DNA from: Fragilaria radians
Taxonomy: Eukaryota; Bacillariophyta; Fragilariophyceae; Fragilariales; Fragilariaceae
NCBI GenBank assembly: GCA_900642245.1
Contig: CAAAJI010000118.1
Location: 72,355-102,830 of the forward strand
Reading direction: 5' to 3'
DNA length: 30,476 nt
The number at the start of each line of letters is the position of its first letter. The stretch's first letter is position 1. The notes below the pieces were generated by a model. The model saw nothing but the letters and a program-made list of their open reading frames with translations, was not told the origin of the DNA and did not search any database. Below are positions 1 through 10,605 of this stretch, piece after piece. A program made the position numbers and the translations under genes.

Positions 1-732
1 TACGATTCAACGTCCCCAAATTCAAAGGATAAATGATGTATTCAATGAAAGTTGAATAATATCGGATCATTTTGTTCGTGCCCTTGACGAGCTGGGATGG
101 CTCATTGTTTGACATGCTTCATTAGGAATATCGAATTTCAAGCAAAAGTAACCTTTCCCATTCCAAATGTGCATTTTGGAATCATTGTTTTCGAGCGTAC
201 ACACACACACAAAAAATCGATTGAAAGAGCATTATTGCGTCCCTATAAATGTAGCTACATTTGAATGCCTCAATTCAAAACACATTCAAAGGAAGGTCCT
301 GCTGGACAACTGAAATTGAAAGTACATTCATCTGATAACGTAAGTCAATTACAACTTAAAAAATGTAATGTTTCTTTCCTGTTTGACAACGCATGACAGT
401 AAGGAAAGGATTTAAATTTTAAAATAAAACGTACGAAGGTAGGTATTTGAATCTTGTGAAATTGTAAGTACTTATCCCTGCTATGGAATCAAGAGTTAGA
501 GTCATGATGCATGTTCTCCGTATAAAGCCATGTGGTCAAAATATTCATCAAGTCATAAAACAAAGAATTTGTTGCTCCAAGGGTCCAGCATGATAGAAGT
601 CAACAGTAACAGGAATTCAGACCTTTTAATGATATATATTCAAATGGTGGTGTTTCTGCTTTGTAAAGACTGCCACAAGGTAGAACATTTTCTCTTCATA
701 GTAAGCCTCAATAACGTTTAAGGAAAACCCTG
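1..732 (+). repeat. 3' flank of an ATP-grasp gene, copy 0
   Basis: This stretch matches, with indels, the sequence just after the ATP-grasp stop codons at 8995-9680 and 17221-17900. The shared order runs from a start like TTCAACGTCCCCAAATTC to the end at GTAAGCCTCAA. Compared with the other copies it has an extra segment of about 75 bp near 30-110 and an (AC)6 tract at 199-210. The ATP-grasp stop lies about 60 bp before this flank in the other two units, so a further ATP-grasp gene probably ends just left of the window. No intact gene is seen here. A 63-codon frame at 530-721 is a broken version of the longer frame at 17588-17887. Confidence 0.85.
199..210. repeat. (AC)6 microsatellite
   Basis: Six AC dinucleotides followed by an A-run. 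The tract is absent from the matching positions of the other two flank copies, so it arose or was lost after duplication. Confidence 0.9.
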
Positions 733-2860
733 TGCGACGGCATAAAGGATAATTGATCATAATAACCAATGTGACTTGCGAACGTATCACGATGTTGATT
801 TGTTAAGAAATTCACTGAACGAAATAAAATAAAATGGGAGAGGAGGAAGGGTAGGCATTCAATTTGAGGGGATGATTGAATGAAACTTATCGTGGTTCTG
901 TGCAGAAATGTGATTTGTCGTCTCATGTGACTTACTATTTGGATATATCCGCATGACCTAAAAGGAGAAAAGCATGTATTGTGATGTAACGCATGGATGA
1001 AATTGTCGTGAGATACACCATCCAATATTGTTTCGGTAACATTTGGTTCAGGATGAGAACGAATATGTCATTCCTATCCTTAGTTTTCACACAGCAAATG
1101 CCTACAAAAAAATTTGAAATATCTTCATCTTACCCGTCCCAATATATCTTGCTTTGAGTTGATCTGACGATATTTTGGCACCTCCATGATTACTCATGGT
1201 CAAAGAAAAGGGTGATTGCGTTGGAGTAACTCGATTTAATACTATGTATAATACAGTAGACAAAGCATACATTATGACACTGCTATCTTATTTTCAAAAA
1301 TAAGTACATCAGCCATCAATTAGTGGATCTATCATGAAGGAAGGGTCGTGAATTCCTTCATTCCGGCTGATGTGATTTCACTTGCCAGCCACTCTAATTC
1401 CACATTTCTGTTATATATGCACAAACATCAGCAAGCCAATGTTGAAAGTTCCTTCAAAAACATTTGACGCTGAAATACGCCTTAGATTGTCCCACTTGTA
1501 GTTCTACTAAATTGCTAAATGCAGCACTAGCAACAATCCTAGCTGGAGCAGAAAAAGGAAATTCTTAGCTGATATCTTCACTCTCGAATCCACTCTTGTA
1601 TGTCGGTCGACTTGATACGCTTGTCCAAACGCTATTGTGTCACTTGCAAGTGAAGGGATTTGGACACCAGTAATCTAAGAAATAAGAAGTAGATTAAATG
1701 TATATCATAGCACTTAAGGATAATGAAGAAATCAATCACTTCCTTATAGGCAGTAAAGCATGTAATATTTGAGCTCTAAAATCGATACTACTTTTTACCA
1801 TTCAATCAATTTTCGCACGTAATTTTTGACATTTTTCATATTGGATCACCAAATTCTTCAGCATACTTTCTAGACTTGCCGTAACGTTTTTCAATATTTA
1901 CACAGATAATAGATAACCCATTAGGCTACAATGAGAGGACATTGAAGTTGGAGAGTCTGAAGATCCGGTATAAGTGCTTAGTTAACCTTCATTCTATTTC
2001 TCGTGTGTGGATTTAGGCTTTTGTTTCAAGCTGGAATTCATTTTATGAATGACGTAAATGTTATGAAAATATATTTAAAATGCTTATCTGGTTAAGCTTT
2101 ACCTTCACCTAAACTGCAAATATCAGCACTGAAAGAATTACCGGTAATTACGTCAGCACGTAGATTATTCATGGCTTTTATGCTAATGACATCTTTGCAT
2201 TTATAATTTTCTACTACTATCTTCTGAATGTATAGCATGCATCAGATATTAATCCATCACAATTGCTAGATTCAGATTTTTCCATACCCGAATCATTCTG
2301 AGTAATAAAGAAATTTGGATAATTCAAAAATGCATAGAAAGGTGGTTGCGATTTTAAGATGCCAGTTTGTCGTAAGTCAATACGATTTAGTCTCTACGAA
2401 AAGAATAGGTCAGAAATATGTGGTCAATTCTAGTTGCCAATTATATGGGAGGTACAATCAACTGGATCAACGTTCATAATGATAGAACACACTTGGTCAG
2501 TTTAATGTATTTCAAATAAAACTTTAAGGCATTAGGTCATTTCAATTGCTTACCACCCAGGGAACATCTCTCAGAAGTCACCAAATCGTTCCCAGATGAA
2601 AGTGCTCGTTCGGAAGGTACACTTGAAGCCTTAATAAAAAATAATCCTTTGCCATTGAAAACAAAATTGGGAAATTATATGAATTTGTTTTCCATAAAGC
2701 TAAACATCAGTCCCAGGTTCACTTAAAGTGGCATTGAAGTATCGGTCGTACTTCGCGTCAATTCGCGTCAATTCGTGTCAATTTTCTCATCTGAATTATA
2801 AGTTATTTATTGTTTTCTTTTGAAGTAGCTTTATAATTATATTAAAAAATTAGATGTGAG
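733..2860. other. Gene-free stretch, AT-rich
   Basis: No convincing coding frame, RNA gene or recognisable element on either strand. The only local structures noted are a 14-bp perfect palindrome at 2136-2149 and a 10-bp tandem repeat at 2752-2781. A minus-strand fragment around 1420-1550 has a vague resemblance to a transposase C-terminus but is too weak to call. Confidence 0.5.
2752..2781. repeat. 10-bp tandem repeat, three units
   Basis: Three consecutive units of TTCGCGTCAA, the last with one change (TTCGTGTCAA). It is locally richer in CG than its surroundings. Confidence 0.85.
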
Positions 2861-3060
2861 TTTAGATGGTATCAAGTGGTTCATGTAGCATGCGCTCTCT
2901 GTGAGAATTGAGATAGAAAAATTATGTCCTATATTAAGGAAATGATGAAAGATTGGAGTCTTGACTAACTAATTCTTCGATGTGATAATACATATTCTGA
3001 TCAGTCTGTTATTTATTAGGGGTTAAATCTTTGAGTATTTCTTCTAGGATTGTAGAATTT
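2861..3060 (+). repeat. Distal fragment of the repeated flank, copy 0
   Basis: Matches 10400-10560 and 18660-18795, including the phrases GATTGGAGTCTTG and GATCAGTCTGTTATTTATTA. The phrase CTTCTAGGATTGTAGAA at about 3045 is found again near 10905. The two latter phrases are about 340 bp apart in copy 1 and adjacent here. This shows that copy 0 of the flank was once as long as the others and has been rearranged. Confidence 0.65.
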
Positions 3061-3330
3061 AGCACAAAACGAGAATGCAGAAACAAAGCATTTGGATAAG
3101 GATTTTGCCCATTCATACTTCCAATCAAGAGAGCCTTTAAGGAAATCCTTTTCACTGATGGATACAGTGTAAGAGATGCTCCAAGGATTAGAGATATCTC
3201 ATTGCAGTGATGAATTAGCTTCCATGACATACCTTGAGTTAAGTTCATTAAGATTATACCTAACACTAAATGTTGTAAGCAATACAGTCTAATAATACTA
3301 AAATACATTACTAAGGCCAAGAGATGTATG

Positions 3331-3820
3331 CGTGTACCGATACTGGAGATGTCCAAAGTTATTGTTAGTACATAGTAAATAATAGTAGAATTAATATTCT
3401 TGTATTTACTCATCTAAAACTAAGAATAGGTCACATAGGTAACCATTCTTTCTATACCTTCCACAAATTCAATTAAGACATAGTCTTATATGAATTTAGT
3501 GATGCTTAACATTGCTTATAAATGAAGAAAATCATTTAAATATCTATTCAGGACCGTCATATCAAAACTATAAGAATAACTTTACAGATTCCTAAGTAAC
3601 AAACAGGAATCTATCATGATTCACGGTTGATAAATCTAAGTTGTGAATCTAAGATTTCACAAATTCTAAATGTTAAGTGTTAAATCTAACACGTAAGCCA
3701 AAGAGACTACGTGGTTAAGGAAACACGTTGCAATTGATTCACAAGAGATCTAGGATAAAAGTAACTCTTTAGATCATAATTTACAAATTTGTATAAACTC
3801 TTAGAGCAACTCAGAGCACT
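3331..3820 (-). repeat. Dispersed repeat, left copy (inverted relative to 25397-25868)
   Basis: The reverse complement aligns over about 480 bp with 25397-25868. Shared phrases include TTGTAAATTATGATCTAA, ACTATGTCTTAATTGAATTT and TATTTACTATGTACTAAC. The copies differ by many substitutions and small indels, so the duplication is old. No coding capacity is recognisable. Length and dispersion would fit an LTR or internal fragment of a retrotransposon, but no defined termini, primer-binding site or target duplication was found. Confidence 0.7.
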
Positions 3821-4198
3821 CTATAGCGGATTCAATGCTAATGTGGTCAAACTTATCAAATTTGGCTTTCAATTCAGTGAGCCTACTGACGTAAAAAATT
3901 AAATATGTAAAAATTTGCAAATCAAAAGTGATTCACTTGCCTGCAGAGCTAAGTAACGTAATTCTTTCAAAGCAGAAAAAACAGCAACTAGGTCAGCCAT
4001 GCAGGTCCAATAGCAACGCTACTGAAAAAATCCTTTTGAATACGTAAATTATATCATCCGCAAGTTTGTCCGGAATACACTGTAGTATCCTTCTCTAAAT
4101 ATTCCAACATATCTTAAAAACATTGGTTATCAACTGGAAGAAAAATCTGAGCTGTCTTCACTGTCTAAGTTAACAGTTTTCCCATATAGACATCAGCT
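3821..4198. other. Gene-free stretch
   Basis: No supported coding frame, repeat or RNA gene. Between about 4150 and 4198 homology begins to the inverted segment that ends near 14490. Confidence 0.5.
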
Positions 4199-4387
4199 TC
4201 AAAAGGTTTTTTCTCGTTTTTGTTCAAAGAAATTTCGAATTGATAAGCCTTTGTTCATAGGGATTAGTAATTCAGGACAATTTTTATGATGTTTTAACTG
4301 ATGTTGCTTCAAGATAGTATTGCTTGAAGGACCTTGAAAACATTTATTGCAATAATTGCATAGAAAATGCACATTTTCTTTTCCCCC
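4199..4387 (-). pseudogene. BED/C2H2 zinc-finger fragment, probable transposase relic
   Basis: A minus-strand frame open between two stops encodes about 62 residues with no start codon. It contains CNYCNKCF followed by a serine-rich spacer and LKQHQLKH, that is C-x2-C ... H-x4-H. This is the spacing of BED/C2H2 fingers, which in eukaryotic genomes often sit at the N-terminus of hAT-type transposases. A related, frameshifted copy lies in the opposite orientation at 14273-14384. No DDE domain or terminal repeats were found nearby, so this is a fragment. It could alternatively come from a host zinc-finger gene. Confidence 0.5.
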
Positions 4388-4581
4388 TTAACGCTACCAC
4401 TACCACTTGTATGTATAACTACAGAAAAATATATTGTACTCGACTCAACCCATAACCCAAATTACCCATGTTTGAGAGCCACCCTTATATTGAAGGAGTT
4501 TGAAAATGAATATTTATGGTCATCACATCCCTCTAGTAATTGAAATTAGCCACTAAAATAAAGATTTTCCACGTTATCCAT

Positions 4582-4862
4582 TACCGCGACAACTAAATAT
4601 ACGACAGCACTATTCCATTTATGAAAATTCCGCGATTAGTTTGGCGCAAACGTCTTTAAAAATCGATTTCCAATTTTTTGATAACCAAGATACGCGACAT
4701 GTATCCTTGTTGCAGATTATTCAATATGCTAAGCGATCAATTCGACGAATCCTTGATGTCACTTTATTTCGACTTCATTCTCGCGTAGGGAAGAGAGAAA
4801 TCGTTTCCAAAAAGATCTATCAAATTACCTCTGAGCTACTTAACACAACATTTAGCTTCATC
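4582..4862 (+). promoter_or_regulatory. Conserved 5' region of kinase unit 1
   Basis: Matches 14750-15064 in front of kinase 2, starting with CGACAACTA and including ACGACAGCACTATTCC. Indels not divisible by three separate the copies, so it behaves more like 5' UTR or promoter than coding sequence. In unit 1 the kinase frame stays open upstream to 4557 but has no ATG before 4863. A short upstream ORF at 4621-4659 encodes 12 residues ending WRKRL; in unit 2 the same ATG opens only five codons. No TATA box or initiator is clear. Confidence 0.45.
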
Positions 4863-6339
4863 ATGTCGAAATTCCCTCACATGCTCTCCATAAAAGCTCA
4901 TGATAATCTTGTGGATAATTATATTTTGATGAAAGATGGGAGAGAAATCCTTCATGATGAACTCTCATCTCCAGTGTTTTCTAACCTTGCCGAGATGGAT
5001 ACACGTTTACCAACTTTCTCACGACGAGGTATGTTAATCTCTAGCTGAAAAATGTCGTCTGTATCAAATTGACTAAACTAATTTCTTCATATTCATCGCA
5101 GAACTTCAATTTGGGCCAGTCCTTGGCTTGGGAGAGTCGGGTGTCGTTCGTGAAGTCAAAAGAATCTTCCTAGTTGATGAAACACATAGTTCTTATTCAA
5201 GTGTTACTACAAATTGCATTGGATTGGTGCAAAATAACTCTCAAGTGAGAAACGAATTCGACAAAAACAGCGATATTGAGAATCTTAGTAATTACTTTTC
5301 TTCGCGAAATGGTCTAGCTGCATTATGCAAAAGAAATGGAATAACACGTTATGCTGTCAAGAATATTAATGTAGAGATGCTTCTATAGAGCAGCAGGCAA
5401 GGGCACGCATCGATCTCGCTATAGAAGTGAGTTACCTCAAGGTCTTCTCACACCCTCACATTGTTAGAATTCGAGGAAGCCTTAACACAAGCGATCTCCT
5501 TCATCCCAAATTTTTCTTCCTCATGGAAAAACTGAATGGGACTCTATCTGACAAAATAGGCGAATGGGATCACAGAATCAAGACAAAAATGATTGACCTC
5601 ATACCATTTGTTCCAATATGCTTCAGAAGTGGTAAACGTTCTAGCCGGAATCTACAGTTCTTGACGGAGCGTTTGACAGTGGCTCATGATATAGCCTCCG
5701 CATTCAGTTACATGCATCACAAAAAAGTAATTCATCGGTAAGAATAGTTTCAAGAGGGTAAAACTGATTCTTCTATTGCTTTTCTGATAGTGTGCATTCT
5801 CTAGTGATATCAAAAAGCAAAATATTGGCTTTGACATTTTTGGTAATGTCAAAGTTTTTGACTTTGGATTAGCCAAATCTCTTCGTGAGGATAGGTTGAG
5901 CTTCTGGAATTACTACAATTTAACTGCCAATGTTGGTTCCATTCCATACATGGCTCCAGAAGTAGCGCTTGGAAAACCATATAATGAGAAATGCGATGTC
6001 TTCTCTTTTGGAATTCTACTGTATGAAATCGTATCGCTAAGACCTCCGTTTTCAATGGCCATTATGAAAAATTATTTAAAATTTGTTGCAAAAGGGGGAA
6101 AACGCCCTCACATTAAGGAGAGGTGGCCATCAATGACAAAGGTAATTATGAAATCTTCTTGGATGCGTTCACCATGTACTAGACCGCGCATGGAAAAAAT
6201 TTGTATGATGATAAAAATGGATCTGCAAGAGTTGGAAATGGAGAATAATATTGCATCAGGTATCAATTACAATGTAAATATATCAAAGCCTACCTCAAAT
6301 AGAGTCAGTAATTTGATCAAATTCTATGGGAGGAATTGA
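4863..6339 (+). pseudogene. TKL-like protein kinase, copy 1, with a frameshift
   Basis: Three exons are inferred: 4863-5028, 5102-5737 and 5805-6339. The GT-AG introns are 73 and 67 bp. Joined, they would give about 445 residues. Visible features are the glycine loop GLGESGVV, the lysine motif YAVK, a helix-C glutamate in AIEVSYLK, a catalytic loop HRDIKKQN with its arginine codon split by intron 2, DFG, and MAPEV. The family acts as Ser/Thr or dual-specificity kinases. Against copies 2 and 3, one base is missing near 5373 (GTAGAGATG instead of GTAGAAGATG). This puts the frame onto a stop at 5386-5388, in the N-lobe before helix C. That makes it a pseudogene unless the base is a sequencing or consensus error, which is possible in a near-identical repeat. 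The start at 4863 is chosen because copy 2 has the same MSKF start; no upstream ATG is in frame. Confidence 0.8.
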
Positions 6340-7383
6340 GAAATGATTACAATTTCCTCTCAAGATCATTTGCTAAATCAAACAGCATTTAAATGTTATA
6401 AGAAAGGTATCCCATAATGAATCAATTGAAGATTATATAAGACTGTTTATCTTCATCAGAATGGAGAGTAATTCTACAAATTACGTTAGAAATGTTGATT
6501 GCAAACAAAGATCTCTTATTCATCTATTGGTTGTAGGCAAAGTTTCTTTTGCAGAGACTCCTTCATTCCTTCAAAGAATTTGTTTATGAAACTTGAAAGG
6601 TAGGAAAATGAGTTACTGGGAAAATAGAGATATTAATTTTAAACTTCTTTTTTGATCTCCAGCCTAATCTCCTTTCATAATGACAGAATAACTCCATTCT
6701 TCATTTCAACATCACGAATGCTAAACCAAACACTGTAGTACCCAAGATACAAATAAATTGTTGCACTATCCATACGCTTTGAAAGATCCTTTACAATATT
6801 CCAAATGCCAATTGCAAATTATTTATTTATTAGAGTAAGCAGCATTCAATAATTATGGTTTCTATCTCCCTTCCCAAAGAAAGAGTTTAGGTTTATGAAA
6901 AATCGACAGGATCAAAAAAGCATGAGCCAGGTCATTGATGACCATGAAATTCAAAGGAAACCCATCATAGTTAGGACCCCAAGAGTAAGTACAATCATTG
7001 CCAGTGCTTAACAAAGGGGAGCATCATTAGAGTATGTTGCCGTCTTCACTAAAAGAACGAAATTATTGTAGCTACTAAGTTAAAGTTACCTCCCAATGAC
7101 TCATTCTTAGGAAAAAAATCAAGTTATGTAACCTTAAAAAATATTTCAAAGAAATTATTGGTATTTTGAATTTGGCGTTGAAGACCATTGCATTTAATGG
7201 AAGTAATAGTTGCACTTACGAATAGAATCGGTACACGTATTTGGTGGAAATATGGAATAAAAAAGCACCATCATTGTTAAGGATAATAGGAAAGAAAGTA
7301 TTGTGAATGTCACAAGTCGGAAATTTGAATTTGCTGATTCAAAGATACTTTCTCCATCGAACTCCAGTAAATTCGAAATCGTC
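6340..7383. other. Intergenic region between kinase 1 and ATP-grasp gene 1
   Basis: No supported gene. It must hold the kinase 3' UTR and the ATP-grasp promoter. The equivalent region of unit 2 is lost in the N gap, so conservation cannot be used. The frame of the ATP-grasp gene is open upstream of 7384 to 7303 at least but without an ATG. Confidence 0.5.
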
Positions 7384-8934
7384 ATGCTTCTCTTCATTGG
7401 GGCATCTTTGCTTGCACTGGATCAGAAATGCTCTGCCTTTCTCTCTCCTAATCAAAATAGGGCAAGGATCAATACCATTCACTACACATCGTCAATTGGA
7501 ACAAGCAACTCTGCAGTAGCCCAATTACCAACCATTCTGTTACCTTCATCATCGCATTTGCCTCCATCTCGCGGAATTCTGGTTATTGATGGATTTTCTC
7601 AACATCACAGTGGCTATCTGATAGATCAGATGCTAAATGAATATCAGATTGGAGTGGTCCGAGTTTTGAGCCCATATATGGCAGAGGGCTTGCAACGACA
7701 AGTCCATCAGGAAGACGCGAATGAGTCGTACTATCAGTGGACAGCACCACTGGACCTTGAGGAATTGAGGGATTGGTGGAAAGCCATTCCATTTACTCTG
7801 GAGGCTGTTATTTGTGAATCAGACAGTGGCTTGGAATATGCTGAGCAATTGGCATGCGCCCTTCAAAATAACTTTGTACCAAAATTAAAGCACAATGGAT
7901 ATCTTCCTGCTCGACGGGACAAGCATGCCATGAACGAGATTTGTAGACAACACGGTATTCCTACGGTTCGACAAGTTTTGTGTCATAATGAGGAGGAAGC
8001 TCAACAATTGTCACAAGAAGTGTTTGGGATGTCATCTCCAACCTCTCCCATATTCCAAAAAGTAATTGTGAAGCCTTGTCGAGGTGTTGCAAGTGATCGA
8101 GTAAAACTTTGCCATACTCTAGAAGATGTCGCATCTGCCACAAGGCAGATTGTAAATACGACTGAATTTGGCACCTACCATAAGGTGTACGATGCCGCCC
8201 TGATGCAAGATTATGTCGATGGGATTGAATATGCCGTAGATGTCGTATCCTCACAAGGACAACATAAGACTACAGCCCTTTGGATATACGAAAAGACATC
8301 TACCGATAGCGATGGCCAATCTAACCCCTTTGCGTACCTATGCGGTAAATTAGTTTCCTCGGATGATCCCGCGCATCCTCACGCAGCAGCTGTCATGGAA
8401 TACGTCGATGCATGCTTGACAGCGTTGAATGTACAATGGGGAATGTCACATACAGAAGTGAAAGTCAGTTCAGACGGTAATATACGTCTTATGGAGGTGA
8501 ATGTCCGACAGCAGAATGATCACTTTGCACCGATTTGTAGCATGTGCATTGGATACAATGCCCTGGATGTTTGTCTTGCAGCATATTTGGTAGATGATGA
8601 TGGCAACAATAACATAAGCCCATCAGATACTAATTTGTTTTACCAAATTCCAAGGCGACCAATACTTCTGCGCCAGGGAATGATTGTCAATTTAGCTTGC
8701 TTTGTGGAGGGTGAAATAGCTAATATACATCATTTGGACGATTTTACCTCATTAGATTCCTTTGTTGCTATGGAGCTCTTTCCTGGCTTTGAAATCGGTA
8801 ACACAGTACAACGAACGCAAGACATTCGATCAGATTGTGGTTGGGTTCATCTCATCAACGACGATGATGAATGTCTTATGAGAGACTATGCATCGATTTG
8901 TAGACGTATGCCGACATTGTTTGAGATTCGCTAA
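7384..8934 (+). CDS. ATP-grasp ligase (L-amino-acid ligase-like), plastid-type presequence, copy 1
   Basis: A single-exon gene of 516 residues from the first in-frame ATG. Residues 1-17 form a hydrophobic signal peptide ending at CSAFLSP (16-22), which resembles the ASAFAP cleavage motif of diatom plastid preproteins with Phe at +1. A pre-ATP-grasp region starts near GILVIDGF (64-71). The ATP-grasp fold follows: RRDK (about 177-180), VIVKPCRGVASDRV (227-240) for nucleotide binding, QDYVDGIEYAVD (275-286), HTEVKV (356-361) and MEVNVR (370-375), the last two giving metal-binding acidic residues. The C-terminal region with GMIVNLACFVEGEI resembles the tail of bacterial L-amino-acid and dipeptide ligases. 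Such enzymes join a carboxylate to an amine through an acylphosphate using ATP. The substrate cannot be told from sequence. It lies on the same strand as the kinase, about 1 kb downstream of it. Confidence 0.85.
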   Translation: MLLFIGASLLALDQKCSAFLSPNQNRARINTIHYTSSIGTSNSAVAQLPTILLPSSSHLPPSRGILVIDGFSQHHSGYLIDQMLNEYQIGVVRVLSPYMAEGLQRQVHQEDANESYYQWTAPLDLEELRDWWKAIPFTLEAVICESDSGLEYAEQLACALQNNFVPKLKHNGYLPARRDKHAMNEICRQHGIPTVRQVLCHNEEEAQQLSQEVFGMSSPTSPIFQKVIVKPCRGVASDRVKLCHTLEDVASATRQIVNTTEFGTYHKVYDAALMQDYVDGIEYAVDVVSSQGQHKTTALWIYEKTSTDSDGQSNPFAYLCGKLVSSDDPAHPHAAAVMEYVDACLTALNVQWGMSHTEVKVSSDGNIRLMEVNVRQQNDHFAPICSMCIGYNALDVCLAAYLVDDDGNNNISPSDTNLFYQIPRRPILLRQGMIVNLACFVEGEIANIHHLDDFTSLDSFVAMELFPGFEIGNTVQRTQDIRSDCGWVHLINDDDECLMRDYASICRRMPTLFEIR

Positions 8935-8994
8935 ACAATGAGGAAGTCATCTGATGCATGCCCATTGTTGTTGTATCTTCTGTTGACTTTGAAT

Positions 8995-10605
8995 ACACGA
9001 TTCAACGTCCCCAAATTCAAAGGATATGATTGTTTGACATGCTTCAATTGGAATATCGAATTTCAATCAAAAGTACACTTTCCGATTCCAAATATTCATT
9101 TTGGAATCATTTTGTATTCGTAGCGTAAATACAAAAAAGGAAATCGATTGAATAACATTAACTATTGCGTCATTATATTTGGATGCCTCCATTCAAAACA
9201 AATTCAAAGGAAGGTCCTGCTGGGCAACTGAAATTGAAAGTGTATTCATCTGATAAAGTAAGCGATTACAACTTAAAAACTGTAATGTTTTTTTCCTGTT
9301 TGACAAAAAATAAGAGAAAGGAAAGGATTTAAAAAATAAAAATAAAACGTACGAAGGTAGTTATTTGAATCTTGTGAAATTGTACGTGCTTATCACTGCT
9401 CTGGAAGCGAGAGGTAGTGACAGAAATACTAAGATTTCTGTCATGATGCATGCTCTCTGTATATAGTCATGTGGTCAAACTATTCATCAAGTCATAAAAC
9501 AAAGAATTTGTTGCTCCAGGCAAAGTGTCCAGCATGACAGACATTATCAGTAACAGGAATTCAGATCTTTTAAATGATATTTTTTCAAATGCTGGTGCTT
9601 CTGCTTTGTGAAGATTGCCACAAGGAAGAACACTTTCTCTTCATTGTAAGCCTCAAAAACATTTAGGGAAAATCCTATTGAAGCTAACAATGATGCAAAT
9701 CAAATCTTGTTTTAACGCAATGGCAAAAGTAGCTTGATCATCAGGAACACTATTAAAGTATTGCCTGCTACTGGTTCCAGGAGAAACATTGAACCAGAGC
9801 AATATGCTTCAGTGAATGAGCAGGAACAGTTTTAGAGCTTTGAATGCCACGTTTTCCCCAGCAGCATGGTTCTGAAGCAATATCCACCATAGAAATTAAT
9901 GAATTCAAAACGAGTACTAATGCTACTTGGAGTCTTTGGGGTGATTGTTGAATGACAAACAAGCTAGGTTCCTGACATTCAATACAGAGAGAAAAATCAT
10001 TTGGAATGGTTTGTGTGTTAGAATCAACTTTGTAATTGATTTATCACTCTAAATGCATTTTTAACTCACATGCGGAAAATGGAGAGCATCCTCATATAGA
10101 CATTACTTTTGCTTAATCAAAGTAAAGACACTTCAATCGAGGTTTTGCACAATATTCTAGCTCAACGATGACATTAGATGATGAATCTAAGCCTGCAAGT
10201 GTAGATGTTGGTGTATAAACGTGTAAATCCATCGATTCATAGGATCAAATTCAATAGTTAACATATCTAAAATGGAAAACATATTTGCTAGAACATCCAC
10301 ATTGTGAGATATTATCATTTGCACTGAATACGTAAAAGAAATCAAATTTGGAAACTCATTGAACCAAAAATTGTAAGATTCATGCACATTAGGATCTTGT
10401 GAGAGGAGGTAGCTTCTTGTATATGTGAGAATTTAGATAGAATAAAATGTCCTATTTTAAAATATGAAAAACTACGCTTCTTTTATAGTTGTAAAAGATT
10501 GGAGTCTTGGCTGACTAATTTTTCATTATGATGATATTTATTTAGATCATTATGTTATTGATTATCTCCCGGCAATGCCGGCACATCAAATATCTTTTGA
10601 CTGCT
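8995..10605 (+). repeat. Repeated 3' flank, copy 1, proximal part
   Basis: Matches 17221-18836 at high identity and, over its first about 680 bp, bases 1-732. It starts inside the presumed 3' UTR of the ATP-grasp gene. It contains a decayed version of the open frame at 17588-17887, here broken by an in-frame TAG and a one-base insertion in an A-run. It also has a 7-bp inverted repeat (CTGGTTC at 9771-9777 with GAACCAG at 9791-9797) and a small GC-rich hairpin at 10569-10581. No intact gene is supported. Confidence 0.85.
10569..10581. other. GC-rich 5-bp hairpin
   Basis: CCGGC-AAT-GCCGG. In the second flank copy (18800-18812) the stem is the same and the loop is TAT. It is conspicuous in AT-rich surroundings and lies about 24 bp from the breakpoint of an 825-bp indel between the copies. 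It is absent from the matching site in copy 0 near 3018. Confidence 0.6.

Noticed and set aside
1420..1560. Possible hAT transposase C-terminal remnant on the minus strand
   Set aside because: Only a vague AFSNLV-like phrase is seen. The frame is broken and no further transposase motif supports it.
3009..3413. A 134-codon minus-strand frame
   Set aside because: It straddles the border between the dispersed repeat and unrelated flank, the right repeat copy does not keep the frame, and no motif is visible.
7961..8254. A minus-strand frame of 97 codons, repeated at 16188-16481
   Set aside because: It lies wholly antisense to the ATP-grasp coding sequence and is conserved only because that gene is duplicated.
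8938..9123. A 61-codon frame three bases after the ATP-grasp stop, identical in protein at 17165-17350
   Set aside because: The conservation is explained by recent duplication of the whole unit. The third flank copy breaks the frame, and no domain or signal is convincing, so it is treated as 3' UTR.
9768..9962. A 64-codon minus-strand frame in flank copy 1
   Set aside because: Small indels in the second copy (for example near 18080) disrupt it, and no motif is present.
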